A DNA stretch of 64,000 nt from an uncultured Caldilineales bacterium (GTDB lineage Bacteria; Chloroflexota; Anaerolineae; JAAEKA01), in NCBI GenBank assembly GCA_937907455.1, contig CALESQ010000107.1, positions 1-64,000 on the forward strand, in the 5' to 3' direction. Under the pieces are notes generated by a model. The model was given only the letters and a program-made list of their open reading frames with translations, did not search any database and was not told the DNA's origin. Of this stretch, positions 49,688 to 58,218 are shown in pieces. Numbering within the stretch: position 1 is the stretch's first letter; each line of letters opens with the position of its first letter. The position numbers were made by a program, and so were the translations under genes.

Positions 49688-50749
49688 CTACGCTTTCTTG
49701 GTGGACAACCGCTCACCCAAAATACCGGTGGGGCGGAAGATCAGCACCAGCACCAACATCAGGAAAGCCAGCGCATCCTTAAGCTGATACGGCGCGGGGA
49801 TGTGCAGGCCATCCAGCACCAGGTTGGGGAAGAGCGACTCGGCAATGCCCAGGAACAGGCCGCCGAGCATGGCCCCGGCTACGTTGCCGATGCCCCCCAA
49901 CACCGCCGCGGTAAACGCCTTCAAACCGGGGATGAAGCCGGTAAGGAAGAACACCTGGCGGAACAGGGTAGAGAAGAGCACGCCCGCGGCACCCGCCAAC
50001 GCACCGCCAATCACAAAGGTAATGACGATAATGCGATCCACGTCAATACCCATGAGCGCGGCAGCGTCTTTGTCCTCAGACACGGCCTGCATGGCACGCC
50101 CGGTTTTGGTGCGCCGTACAAAGGTGTACAGGGCAATCAACATCAAAATGGCAGCGACAATCACCAGCGCCTGGGTTTTGAGAATGGTGATGCCCAAAAT
50201 AGTCAGCGTCCCTTTCAGCTGCTCCGGTTCGGGGTAGCCCTTGACACCAGAGCCGAAAAAGCCGCGAAAGGTATATTGCAAGAAGAACGAAGCGCCGATG
50301 GCTGTGATCAGCGGTACCAGGCGCGGCGCACGGCGCAGCGGCCGATAGGCGATGCGCTCCAGCAGCACGGCAATCACCGCCGAGGTGATCATGGCTCCGG
50401 CAAAAATCAGGATTTCGGCAATGATGAAATACTTTTCCAGAAACCCGGATTTGTCGAGACCGGTGGCAATAAAATAGCCGATATAAGCACCGGCCATAAA
50501 AACTTCGCCATGCGCAAAGTTAATCATGCGCAGAATGCCATATACCATGGTATAGCCCAACGCAATCAGGGCGTAAACACTGCCTTGTGCCAGGCCAAAA
50601 ATAATCAGGTCCATCCACACCTTTGGGGTGTAGACGCCGGAGGCCAGCGTTCTGACAGAACCGTAGATGACCATCGCCAGAATGGCGAAGCCGATAACCC
50701 ACATCACCACGGTGGTGCCTGTGATCCGCCTGCTAAGTTGTTGAAACAT
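49688..50749 (-). CDS. livH: Branched-chain amino-acid ABC importer permease LivH
   Basis: 353 residues. LivH signatures: LIIFGLAQGSVYALIALGYTMVYGILRMINFAHGEVFMAGAYIGYF near residue 50, RAMQAVSEDKDAAALMGIDVDRIIVITFVIGGALAGAAGVLF and GLKAFTAAVLGGIGNVAGAMLGGLFLG. Longer than the E. coli protein by an N-terminal helix and a short insertion. Separated from the binding-protein gene by a stable hairpin, which probably lowers its expression relative to the binding protein. Confidence 0.93.
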   Translation of the reverse strand: MFQQLSRRITGTTVVMWVIGFAILAMVIYGSVRTLASGVYTPKVWMDLIIFGLAQGSVYALIALGYTMVYGILRMINFAHGEVFMAGAYIGYFIATGLDKSGFLEKYFIIAEILIFAGAMITSAVIAVLLERIAYRPLRRAPRLVPLITAIGASFFLQYTFRGFFGSGVKGYPEPEQLKGTLTILGITILKTQALVIVAAILMLIALYTFVRRTKTGRAMQAVSEDKDAAALMGIDVDRIIVITFVIGGALAGAAGVLFSTLFRQVFFLTGFIPGLKAFTAAVLGGIGNVAGAMLGGLFLGIAESLFPNLVLDGLHIPAPYQLKDALAFLMLVLVLIFRPTGILGERLSTKKA

Positions 50750-50841
50750 GAAGTGTCGCTCCGTGGAGAGGATAATCCGGAAGGTGTGTGGGGGTCCTCC
50801 CGAAGCAAGCCTGAAAGAGGGGGCAGACTGATGTTGTATGA

Positions 50842-50874
50842 AAAGCCGCTCTGCGGAGAGCGCAGAGCGGCTTT
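50842..50874 (-). terminator. Attenuating hairpin between binding protein and permease genes
   Basis: Perfect 14-bp stem (50842-50855, 50861-50874) with a GAGAG loop, GC-rich with AAA/TTT ends. Lies 20 bases after the binding-protein stop. Typical partial terminator that leaves most transcripts carrying only the binding protein. Confidence 0.8.
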
Positions 50875-50893
50875 CATAAGAGAAACAACCTGG

Positions 50894-52285
50894 TTATTTC
50901 GGCCAGATCTTCTTGGGGTTGCTGTCGTCGGCAGCACCGGGGTTCCAGGTGGCGGCGTCGGCGCTCATACCCTGGTAAACGGCGATCTTAGGATCGGCGC
51001 AGTCACCGGTGGCGGTGCAGCTCAGGCTGCCGGTCAGACCGGTCATGCCAGCAGTACCGATCATGGCATCACGCAGCGCAGTGCGGGAGATCACGGTGGA
51101 GCCGTCGCCGCAGGTCACGGCAACCTTTTCCACTGCGTTGGCGATCAGGTTATAGGCGTCGTAGGAGTGCGCATGGAACGGAGCCAACACGGCCTCGCTA
51201 TACTTCTCCTGATGCTTCTTGAGGAAATCCTGATAGCCGCTGCCGAAAGCCGAGAAGTCAGGGCTGGACCACAGGAAGCCCATCGAGGCATCGCCTGCGG
51301 CCTTCAGGAAGTCGGGCGAGAAGATGCCGTCTGCACCGGCCAACTGTACGTTGGCCAGGTCGGCATTCTGCTTGGCCTGCGAAGCGATCTGACCGCCAGC
51401 GACGATGAAGATCGGCATGTAGATGAAGTCAGGCTTGGCGGCGGCGATGCGGGTGAGCATGGGCCCCATGTTGGTTTCGTTGGGGTCGGTAGCTTCCTGC
51501 GCCACCACGTTGCCGCCGAGCTTCTTGAACTCTTCGGCAAACACCTGCTGCAACTTGTCCGCATAGAGGCTGCCGTCATGGATGGTGGCAGCGTTCTTGT
51601 AGCCAGCTTCGATGGCGTACTGGGCCATGGCCGCGCCCTGAACCTTGTCGTTGTGGGCGGTGCGCATGTACCAGGAGTATTCCACCGGGCGATCATCTGC
51701 GGTGAGGTCAGGGGCGGTGTTCGAGGGGGACACCATGGGGATGCCCGCGGCATAGAGCAACGGAATGGCCGCGCGGGCTGCTGAAGAGCAGTTGCTGCCG
51801 ATGGCGGCGACTACGCTCGGATCAGAGGCTACCTTGGTGCCAGCAGCCTGGCCGCCTTCGGCGTTGCAGCCTTCATTCTCACCGGTCAGTTCCACGGTGT
51901 GACCGGCCACGGTGGGGCGATCAGACTGAGCGATTTCCGCGCCGCGCTTGGTGTCGGTGCCGAGTGAAGCATCGGCGCCTTCAACCACGAACAGCCAGGT
52001 AATGTGCAGGGGATCGCCAGCCTTCAAGGTGACGCAGCCCTTGGGATCGGTACAGGCAGTACACATGGCGGTATTAGCCGCGTCCATGGCACCGGAAACC
52101 GCGGTAGCGGCCTGCTCTACAACAGGGGCGGCCTGGGTGGCAGCCGCGTTGACGGCGGGAGCAGCCTGGGTGGCTACGGCAGCAGCAGTTTCAACAACAG
52201 CTTGCTGTGTACCGGCGGGGCAGGCAGCCAGCACCAGGGTGGCAGCTACCAAAACGAGGGTGAGCAAGAAGTAAGACTTCTTCAT
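50894..52285 (-). CDS. livK: Branched-chain amino-acid ABC importer substrate-binding lipoprotein
   Basis: 463 residues. Lipoprotein signal MKKSYFLLTLVLVAATLVLAAC (Cys22), an Ala/Val-rich linker (~25-70), then a type I periplasmic-binding fold (LHITWLFVVEGADASLGTDTKRGAEIAQSD, GSNCSSAARAAIPLLYAAGIPMVSPSNTAPDLT, YPFHAHSYDAYNLI-type segment). Cysteines in CTACTDPKGC near the N-terminus may form a disulfide. AGGAGGAG is placed seven to ten bases before the ATG at 52285, a very strong site for a highly made protein. The gene's ligand (Leu/Ile/Val or another amide) cannot be fixed. Confidence 0.88.
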   Translation of the reverse strand: MKKSYFLLTLVLVAATLVLAACPAGTQQAVVETAAAVATQAAPAVNAAATQAAPVVEQAATAVSGAMDAANTAMCTACTDPKGCVTLKAGDPLHITWLFVVEGADASLGTDTKRGAEIAQSDRPTVAGHTVELTGENEGCNAEGGQAAGTKVASDPSVVAAIGSNCSSAARAAIPLLYAAGIPMVSPSNTAPDLTADDRPVEYSWYMRTAHNDKVQGAAMAQYAIEAGYKNAATIHDGSLYADKLQQVFAEEFKKLGGNVVAQEATDPNETNMGPMLTRIAAAKPDFIYMPIFIVAGGQIASQAKQNADLANVQLAGADGIFSPDFLKAAGDASMGFLWSSPDFSAFGSGYQDFLKKHQEKYSEAVLAPFHAHSYDAYNLIANAVEKVAVTCGDGSTVISRTALRDAMIGTAGMTGLTGSLSCTATGDCADPKIAVYQGMSADAATWNPGAADDSNPKKIWPK

Positions 52286-52607
52286 GTAATTCTCCTCCTG
52301 ACAAAACAAACCAAAGGATTAACCGGTGCGATATCCGGTCTTGCACCACGCATGTGCGACTGAAGGCGTGCGGCGTCTCTGACAGACCTGGGCCACTCGG
52401 TTGACATTCAGCGGTGAGCAGCACCACGGGCTTTCGGGCAACAGCACTGTTTACCGGAAGAGAAACGGGGACACGGGCGTGAAAGCGACTGGCAAGCCGT
52501 GATTTACGCCACAATGCGAAGATAGGGCGATTATAGGCAACATGCCTTTATTTGTCAAACGCCTTTCGTTTGTGCTGTGCTTGCGGACTTTGTGTACTGA
52601 TGAGGAA
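52286..52607. other. 322-base gap: liv promoter and long leader, radical-SAM terminator
   Basis: Holds the consensus promoter of the importer operon (52530-52558), a transcribed leader of about 240 bases up to the ATG at 52285, and the left arm of a hairpin that overlaps the radical SAM stop codon. Within the leader several short stems are possible, but no known riboswitch was recognised. Confidence 0.6.
52530..52558 (-). promoter_or_regulatory. Consensus sigma-70 promoter of the liv operon
   Basis: Minus-strand TTGACA (52553-52558), 17-base spacer, TATAAT (52530-52535): a full match to consensus in both boxes and spacing. Start point near 52523. The strongest promoter in the window. Confidence 0.9.
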
Positions 52608-52622
52608 TTAATACACAAAGTC
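52586..52622. terminator. Hairpin overlapping the stop codon of the radical SAM gene
   Basis: GACTTTGTGTA (52586-52596) pairs with TACACAAAGTC (52612-52622), 15-base loop. The right arm codes for the last residues (DFVY) of the radical SAM protein and its TAA (52608-52610) lies in the loop. Confidence 0.6.
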
Positions 52623-53912
52623 AGCCAGGGCATAGTGGGCAAACTGTGGGGGCTGACCAGCATCGGCTGCGGTGAACAGGCTGCGCAGGGCTTGTTCCTG
52701 GCTGCGACAAGCCGATGCAGGCAAAGGCTGAATGCCGGCCGCGGCAGCCTGCGCCACATAGGCTGCTGTAGGCTGTTCAACGAAATCAGATAGGTAGATA
52801 AGATCACCCTTGCCCAGCGGCATAGCGTTGAGTAACGCGGCGCTGTCACGCACATGCCCTTCAGCGTAGGCCGCGCCGCCAACGCCTAGCATTAAGATGA
52901 CGCTGGCCTGCAAGCCGGCTGCTTTCAACGTTTGCACCGCGTCCAACACATCTGCCGCATCGCCGGGCTTGTTCAGCCAACGCAGCAGGGGATCATGCCC
53001 GCTTTCCATGCCGATGTAGACGCGTTGCAGGCCACGGGCACGCAGTTCTTGCCAGTCGGCCAGCGATTTGCGTTCCACATGAAAAGCATCAATAAAGGCG
53101 AACCAAGGCAATTCGCCCAGCGTCGGCAGCCTTGTAGGTGCGCTGTCGTCGTCTCTTGCCGTGCCCACACTCTGCGCTGCTCTCTCCCTGTCCGGCTCAT
53201 ATCCTTGTTTTGTTGTTTCTTTCAATATGTCCAGCAGAGCCAGCAGGCGGGGCATGGGCACTACCAGCGCGTTGGCATCGGCCAGAAACAGGGAATGACG
53301 CATCGCCAGTGCCGGGCCAAAAAACTGCGCCACACCAGCCAGATGACTGCGAAACTCCTCCGGGGGTTTGATGCGAAAGGGGATGTCCTGGTAAAGGGTG
53401 CAAAAGGTACAGGCGTTGTGCGAGCAGCCTGCGGTGGCCTGCGCCACCACCGCCAGGTATTGATCGGGCGGCAAAATGCCAATGGGGCTGTAGAGACGAT
53501 TGAAGCGGCGACGATCTGCCTCCAAAGCAGGCCAATCCCATGCAGCCAGCCGCTGAAGGGCGCGCTGCACCCGTGGCGGCGCGGCTTGTGAGGCTGCAAC
53601 CAGACCGCGCACCAAACGCTGCACTGTCTCTATCAGGCTGAGTGCTTCCGCCTCAGCAAGCCAACGGCGCTGGCGCTGGGTAGAACCGTTTTCGGGCAGC
53701 GACCATTTAGCCAACATGCGGTTGTCCAGGCTGCGACGATAGTTGATACCATCTAGAAATGCGCCGTACAGCCGACCGCTCAAATCAAAGGTAAAGGAAG
53801 GGGCTTCGTCGTTTAGCAGCAGGTTGAATGCTGCTGCGCGCAGCAGCAGGGTGGCGTGGCGACCATCGGGCAAGGTGGTGTCCCAACGTAACGGGGCAGC
53901 AGGTGTGGTCAT
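52608..53912 (-). CDS. Radical SAM protein with CX4CX2C cluster motif
   Basis: 434 residues. The cluster motif is AGCSHNACTFCTLYQDIPF (C-x4-C-x2-C), a known variant of the radical SAM motif in the HNxCTFC subgroup. Later segments FLADANALVVPMPRLLALL and LQRVYIGMESGHDPLLRWLNKPGDAADVLDAVQTLKAAGLQASVILMLGVGG match the SAM-binding GxIxGxxE-like face of the barrel. An N-terminal ~120 residues contains a domain not recognised. Reaction unknown. The start overlaps the stop of the small membrane protein gene by four bases. Confidence 0.8.
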   Translation of the reverse strand: MTTPAAPLRWDTTLPDGRHATLLLRAAAFNLLLNDEAPSFTFDLSGRLYGAFLDGINYRRSLDNRMLAKWSLPENGSTQRQRRWLAEAEALSLIETVQRLVRGLVAASQAAPPRVQRALQRLAAWDWPALEADRRRFNRLYSPIGILPPDQYLAVVAQATAGCSHNACTFCTLYQDIPFRIKPPEEFRSHLAGVAQFFGPALAMRHSLFLADANALVVPMPRLLALLDILKETTKQGYEPDRERAAQSVGTARDDDSAPTRLPTLGELPWFAFIDAFHVERKSLADWQELRARGLQRVYIGMESGHDPLLRWLNKPGDAADVLDAVQTLKAAGLQASVILMLGVGGAAYAEGHVRDSAALLNAMPLGKGDLIYLSDFVEQPTAAYVAQAAAAGIQPLPASACRSQEQALRSLFTAADAGQPPQFAHYALADFVY

Positions 53913-54274
53913 GGCTGGTTGCGCCCGCTTTGGGCAAAGACCTCAAGCAGCAGCACCAGCACGCCAATGCCCAGCACCAGCGTGCTGTTCAGCAGACCGC
54001 GCCATTGCAAAAACACCAGCGTAGCCACAGCTAACCCCAACCAAAATGCCTGACGCAGGGCGATACGGCTGCCAGAAGTCGCGCCGCCAATGGGTACGCG
54101 GCGCTGGAGCCATGCCAGCAGCGGCGCCAACAGCCCGGTGCAGGCCATCACCAGCAGCAGCAACGCCACAGTAAACGATCTGCTGTCAGGCACACGGTTC
54201 ATTACCAGCCAGGCTAACGCGGCGAGGGCCGCAAGACCCAGCAAAAAAGCCGGCAACAAGGATCTTAAACGCAT
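53909..54274 (-). CDS. Small membrane protein, unknown function
   Basis: 121 residues with about four hydrophobic helices (LLPAFLLGLAALAALAWLVM, FTVALLLLVMACTGLLAPLLAWL, AFWLGLAVATLVFLQW, LNSTLVLGIGVLVLLLEVF). No family recognised. An extended -10 (TGCTATACT; TATACT on the minus strand at 54282-54287) puts the transcript start right at the ATG, so it would be leaderless. The 3' end overlaps the radical SAM start, so they are cotranscribed. Confidence 0.7.
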   Translation of the reverse strand: MRLRSLLPAFLLGLAALAALAWLVMNRVPDSRSFTVALLLLVMACTGLLAPLLAWLQRRVPIGGATSGSRIALRQAFWLGLAVATLVFLQWRGLLNSTLVLGIGVLVLLLEVFAQSGRNQP

Positions 54275-54281
54275 AGAGAAT

Positions 54282-54287
54282 AGTATA
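54282..54287 (-). promoter_or_regulatory. Extended -10 of the small membrane protein/radical SAM pair
   Basis: TGCTATACT on the minus strand, start point expected about 54275, one base before the ATG at 54274. No good -35. Suggests leaderless translation. Confidence 0.5.
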
Positions 54288-54324
54288 GCACGCCTACGAT
54301 TGTTTCGGCGCGGCTGAGGGGGTG

Positions 54325-54359
54325 AGTGAGTAGTGAGAAGTAAGCAGTAACCAGTTCAG
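54325..54359. repeat. Short heptamer array
   Basis: AGTGAGA, AGTAAGC, AGTAACC, AGTTCAG follow each other in phase at 54332-54359, preceded by GAGTGAGT. Lies between the small membrane protein start and the DUF1801 gene end. Same style as the arrays at 10401 and 5613. Confidence 0.55.
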
Positions 54360-54376
54360 AGCTGCAGATGACAGCC

Positions 54377-54745
54377 TCAACCGGCCTTGCGTCCGTTTTC
54401 CTCGACACGATACAGCGTGATACGGCGGATCAAGTCCAGCGGCAGTGGCTGATCCAACGGAAAACGCACTGCCCCCTTGGAATGGCCGTAGCGCGCCAGG
54501 TCGGTGGCGAACGCTTCAATGCCGCTGGGCGCAGGATAAAAGCCGATGTGCTGTTTGAACGCGGCGAAATGCACCAGGTTGCCGCGCAGGTAGAAAGTGG
54601 GCATGCCGTAGCTGATTTTCTCGATGGCGTCAGGCGCGGCCAAGCGAATGGTCTCGCGCATGGCTTGCAATTTGGCTTGAATATCGGCGGGAAAAGAAGC
54701 AATGTAGGCATCCACTGTAACAGCAGGCGTTGTTGCGTTATTCAT
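54377..54745 (-). CDS. DUF1801/YdhG-like protein
   Basis: 122 residues. VDAYIASFPADIQAKLQAMRETIRLAAPDAIEKISYGMPTFYLRGNLVHFAAFKQHIGFYPAPSGIEAF is the pattern of the DUF1801 (YdhG/YjbR-like) fold. Cytosolic, function unknown; some relatives bind iron-sulfur delivery proteins. Full length for the family. No operon partner is evident. Confidence 0.85.
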   Translation of the reverse strand: MNNATTPAVTVDAYIASFPADIQAKLQAMRETIRLAAPDAIEKISYGMPTFYLRGNLVHFAAFKQHIGFYPAPSGIEAFATDLARYGHSKGAVRFPLDQPLPLDLIRRITLYRVEENGRKAG

Positions 54746-54836
54746 GTGGCTCCAGTAAAGGGATTTAACTGAGATCAGGCGGTGGGCTGCTGATTTTCAT
54801 TTGCACCAGCCGTTTTGACAGCACCGTTGAATACGA

Positions 54837-56648
54837 TTATTTTTCCTTGCGCAGTTCGCGCACGTTCTCGCGCGTCATCAGGATCACCAGCGCTGCCACT
54901 CCACCGATCAGCAGCCAGCGCCAGTATTCCTTTAACAAAACCACGGCCGACAGCACAGCCAGCACAATGGTTGTGTTGAGCAGGTAGTGTGCCAAACGAC
55001 TCCGCAGCACCGCATCAATTGCGCCAAAGATAAAGATGCTGATGACTACCCAAGCCAGCCAGTGCGCGGGGCGCAGGGCCAGCAGCAGCACCAGCGAGAG
55101 CAGCACCAAGCCACCGCTGAGCGCGGCCCACAGCTCGGCCAGGCGCGCTTGCGGCCCTGGCGGCGAGGTGGGGATGTCGGCGTGGCGCACATGGGCCTGC
55201 GGATCGCCCCAATCACCGGCCAGCAGCCGGGCGAGTGTGCTCAGGCTGGCGCGGCGGGTTTCTTCCACGCTGACGCGCCGCGCCTGCATGGCTTGCAGCG
55301 AGGTTTGTTTGGCAAGCAGGTCTTCTTCCAGCGAGTTGTGCAACGCCAGCAGGTGATCGGTGCGCTGCGTGGCGGATACTTCCAGCGCCAACGTGCGCAG
55401 TTCTTCGCGCGCGACGTCAATATCCTGCCGCAGCTTTTCCTCTTCATCGCCCAACTGGGTAATGGTCTGGCGCAAGCGGCTGATCGTTTCGTTGGGGGGG
55501 ACGACCTTGTCCAACCCGGCCCAGCCCAGCGGGTCATACCACGACTGGCGCACTGTGCCGTTGCGATTGTATTTCGGGCCAGACGGCGCACGTTCACCGC
55601 CGAGCAGGTCCTTGGTGTCCAGTCCCCACAGGCCGCGATAGCCATCTACCCAGCTATCCTGATCGCTGATCATAATCGGTGACCAGGTTTCGGCTTGATC
55701 CGGGCCAATAGCAACGCCGTCGCCGCGGGCATAATCTATAAACGGCACGCCGATTGCATCAAAAGTGCGCGGCGCGTCTTCATCCAACCCCTGCTGCAAT
55801 GTACGTATCCAAAACCGTTGGGCGGTTTCAAGAACCTGACGCACTTTGCGCAGCGCGGCTGGCTCGGCCTTCATTAGATACTCGCCAGGCAGGAAGTAGC
55901 TGGCATGGGAACCGGCTCCGGCAAACACCACGGGGTGATCGTTGTGTTTGTGGAGCATGGGATCGTCCCAGCGTCGCCGCAGATCGTCGCCACGGAAATC
56001 GTGCGAGGCAAAGGCAACCCACTGCGGACGTAAAACTTCGTTTTGATCAGGCGCGAGATAAATAAAGATCTGTTCCCAGTCGGCTTCGTGATCGTTGACG
56101 CCATAAAAATCTGAACGCCAATCGTTCATGGTAAAAAAGAACAGATATTGCAGCACGGTGTAGCCGCCGTCACGGATCACACGGCCGTAGTAAACGCGTC
56201 GCGGATCCTCTGCTTGCATGGCGTTGTAGGCTTCCTCGGCGGCGGCGGCGGTGCCGCCGGGTACCTTGCCGCGCAGCAGCAAAGAAATATTAAAGAAAGC
56301 ATCAATGACGCGCGATAAAATCCCCACGCGCGCCAGTCGCCCGGGAGCCAGAAAGATCGGGCGGTTGGGCCGCCGCGACCAGCGTTGATATTCCACGGCA
56401 TTCAACGGTTTTGCGACGAAGCGTAGATACAGGGTGCTGTCAGGGTGAGCGGCTTGATGGGTAACTAACGCCTTCGGCGTTAATTCACCCGGTTTAGCCA
56501 AACGCTGATCTTCTTTGTCACGCTCATACAGCCACAAGCTGCTCGCGCTCACATAGCCATCCACCGCGCAGGGGAAGAACAATTCGCCTTTGGTATAGCG
56601 CACTACTGGCTCGTATGTCCGCAGCAATTCCAGATCAGTGGGCGACAT
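54837..56648 (-). CDS. Vps62-like domain protein with coiled coil and C-terminal membrane helices
   Basis: 603 residues. Residues ~1-370 resemble the eukaryotic/bacterial Vps62 (DUF946) group: DWEQIFIYLAPD, QWVAFASHDFRGDD, HPVVFAGAGSHASYFLPGEYL, and a late Trp-rich LGWAGLDKV. Residues ~385-460 are a long coiled coil (LRQTITQLGDEEEKLRQDIDVAREELRTLALEVS ...). The C-terminal ~110 residues have about four helices. It is unusual for a putative Vps62 domain to sit before a membrane tail. Starts at 56648 (MSPTDLELL), overlapping the upstream gene by 14 bases. Function unknown. Confidence 0.6.
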   Translation of the reverse strand: MSPTDLELLRTYEPVVRYTKGELFFPCAVDGYVSASSLWLYERDKEDQRLAKPGELTPKALVTHQAAHPDSTLYLRFVAKPLNAVEYQRWSRRPNRPIFLAPGRLARVGILSRVIDAFFNISLLLRGKVPGGTAAAAEEAYNAMQAEDPRRVYYGRVIRDGGYTVLQYLFFFTMNDWRSDFYGVNDHEADWEQIFIYLAPDQNEVLRPQWVAFASHDFRGDDLRRRWDDPMLHKHNDHPVVFAGAGSHASYFLPGEYLMKAEPAALRKVRQVLETAQRFWIRTLQQGLDEDAPRTFDAIGVPFIDYARGDGVAIGPDQAETWSPIMISDQDSWVDGYRGLWGLDTKDLLGGERAPSGPKYNRNGTVRQSWYDPLGWAGLDKVVPPNETISRLRQTITQLGDEEEKLRQDIDVAREELRTLALEVSATQRTDHLLALHNSLEEDLLAKQTSLQAMQARRVSVEETRRASLSTLARLLAGDWGDPQAHVRHADIPTSPPGPQARLAELWAALSGGLVLLSLVLLLALRPAHWLAWVVISIFIFGAIDAVLRSRLAHYLLNTTIVLAVLSAVVLLKEYWRWLLIGGVAALVILMTRENVRELRKEK

Positions 56649-57123
56649 AGGTGGCCTCCGTATGGGTTGCTTTGGGAGCAACGAACTGTTGTTGCACATC
56701 GCGCTGGTTCAGGTAGAACACAATGGCAATGCTGATCGCCAGGGTGATTGGAACTTCCCCATGATTTGCATTGTTCCAAAGATCGGTTGCCATGGACAGG
56801 CCGGTCAACAACATAGTAGCCAGCCAGGCCCATTGACGGCGATGCCACAGCCCGATGGCCGCGACCAACTGAATGATCGCGCGTATGATATCCCAGCTTA
56901 AGCTGCCATACATGTTCCATCGTTCTGTCTCGTTGGTGAAAAGCGTTGGGGCGCTGCGCCAAAACAGATAAGCCAGACCAAGCGTGATAACTGCTGCCAG
57001 CGCTTCCAATACAATAATGGCATACAGGCCAAAGGGACGACGATGCGGTTTCGCTGGCTGGGACGGGTCAATATCCGGGGGATCGGGGATGTTGGGCGGA
57101 ATAACCACAGATGGTTGAGACAT
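56635..57123 (-). CDS. Four-helix membrane protein with Pro-rich N-terminus
   Basis: 162 residues. Cytoplasmic Pro-rich leader (SVVIPPNIPDPPDIDPSQPAKPHRRP), then about four helices (FGLYAIIVLEALAAVITLGLAYLFW, DIIRAIIQLVAAIGLW, WAWLATMLLTGLSMATDL, EVPITLAISIAIVFYL). Family not recognised. Cotranscribed with the Vps62-like membrane protein by a 14-base overlap, which suggests they act together at the membrane. Confidence 0.7.
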   Translation of the reverse strand: MSQPSVVIPPNIPDPPDIDPSQPAKPHRRPFGLYAIIVLEALAAVITLGLAYLFWRSAPTLFTNETERWNMYGSLSWDIIRAIIQLVAAIGLWHRRQWAWLATMLLTGLSMATDLWNNANHGEVPITLAISIAIVFYLNQRDVQQQFVAPKATHTEATYVAH

Positions 57124-57189
57124 AAGACCTACTTTCGGAATGACAGATTACCAGCAACTGCCGCAGGCAAAACTTGATTTACAAAGTAT

Positions 57190-58080
57190 TTATGCCAATG
57201 CAGCTTCGCCCAACGCCATCGCGCCCAGCACGCCTGCCATGTTGCCCAGCCCCGGCGGCACGATGTACTGGTCCACCTGCTCCAGTATCGCAGGCGCTTG
57301 CACATAGCCGTTGAGCAGTTCCAGCACCTCGCGGCGCACATCCGCGAACATGTGCGGGCTGCTCATCACGCCACCGCCCAGAATAATGCGCTGCGGCGAG
57401 ACGGCGAGAACGAGATTAGCCAGGCCCAGCGCCAGATAGTGCGCCTCCAGCTTCCACGCCGGATGATCGGCGGGCAAAGTTTCAGCACGCTGCCCCCATC
57501 GGTCATTCATCGCGGGTCCCGCGGCCATGCCCTCCCAACAATCACCGTGGAAAGGACAGCGACCGGGGAACGGGTCGGCTTGCCAGTCGTGCGGGATGCG
57601 GATATGGCCGATCTCAGGATGCACCAGGCCGTGCATCAGCTTGCCGCCCACCATGCCGCCGCCGCCGATGCCGGTGCCGATAGTCAAATACAAAAAGGTG
57701 TCCAACCCTTGCGCCGCCCCCCAGCGATATTCACCCAGCGCCGCGCCGTTCACATCGGTGTCGAAGCCGATGGGCACGCCCAGCGCACGGCGCACCTCAC
57801 CCGCCAGGTCCACATTGGCCCAGTACGGCTTCGGTGTGCTGGTGATGTAGCCAAAGGTCGGCGACGCGGGATCGGGATCCACCGGGCCAAACGCGGCAAT
57901 CCCGATAGCTGCCAGGTCTACCTGCTGGGCCTGTTCGCGGAAAAAGGCAATGGCTTGAGCCATGGTTTCTTCAGGGCGGGTCGTGGGGAAACGTACTTCT
58001 GCGCGCACATCGTTTGGGCCAGAGCCAACCGCGCAGACAAATTTGGTACCGCCTGCTTCAATACCGCCAAGGTAGCGCAT
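57190..58080 (-). CDS. ROK-family sugar kinase (fructokinase-like)
   Basis: 296 residues. Phosphorylates fructose or a related hexose. ATP loop GGIEAGGTKFVCAVG at the start, catalytic-base region LTIGTGIGGGGMVGG, and the zinc motif of the ROK group in HPEIGHIRIPHDWQADPFPGRCPFHGDCWEGMAAGPA (His, then C-x2-H-x2-C). Closer to the BsFK/GmuE fructokinase subgroup than to glucokinases. AGGTTTT-linked GGAGG precedes the ATG at 58080. Confidence 0.9.
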   Translation of the reverse strand: MRYLGGIEAGGTKFVCAVGSGPNDVRAEVRFPTTRPEETMAQAIAFFREQAQQVDLAAIGIAAFGPVDPDPASPTFGYITSTPKPYWANVDLAGEVRRALGVPIGFDTDVNGAALGEYRWGAAQGLDTFLYLTIGTGIGGGGMVGGKLMHGLVHPEIGHIRIPHDWQADPFPGRCPFHGDCWEGMAAGPAMNDRWGQRAETLPADHPAWKLEAHYLALGLANLVLAVSPQRIILGGGVMSSPHMFADVRREVLELLNGYVQAPAILEQVDQYIVPPGLGNMAGVLGAMALGEAALA

Positions 58081-58138
58081 AAAACCTCCAGACAAAGAAA
58101 TAGGATAAAAGATGACCGCAACCGACAGCCTTGCCTAT

Positions 58139-58167
58139 ATTGTGCCAGATTTCGCGGCTTTCGGCAA
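58139..58167 (-). promoter_or_regulatory. Putative promoter of the sugar kinase gene
   Basis: Minus-strand TTGCCG (58162-58167), 17-base spacer, CACAAT (58139-58144). Moderate match (4/6 each), about 60 bases before the ATG at 58080. Confidence 0.35.
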
Positions 58168-58218
58168 GAAGCATTAAATTCCAGGACAGAGAATGCTTTG
58201 TCGGCAACATATTGCTAC

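Noticed and set aside
49637..51784. 715-codon plus-strand open frame opposite the liv genes
   Set aside because: Lies antisense to livH and the binding-protein gene, which have unmistakable family motifs; its Gln/His/Gly-rich translation is a GC-content shadow.
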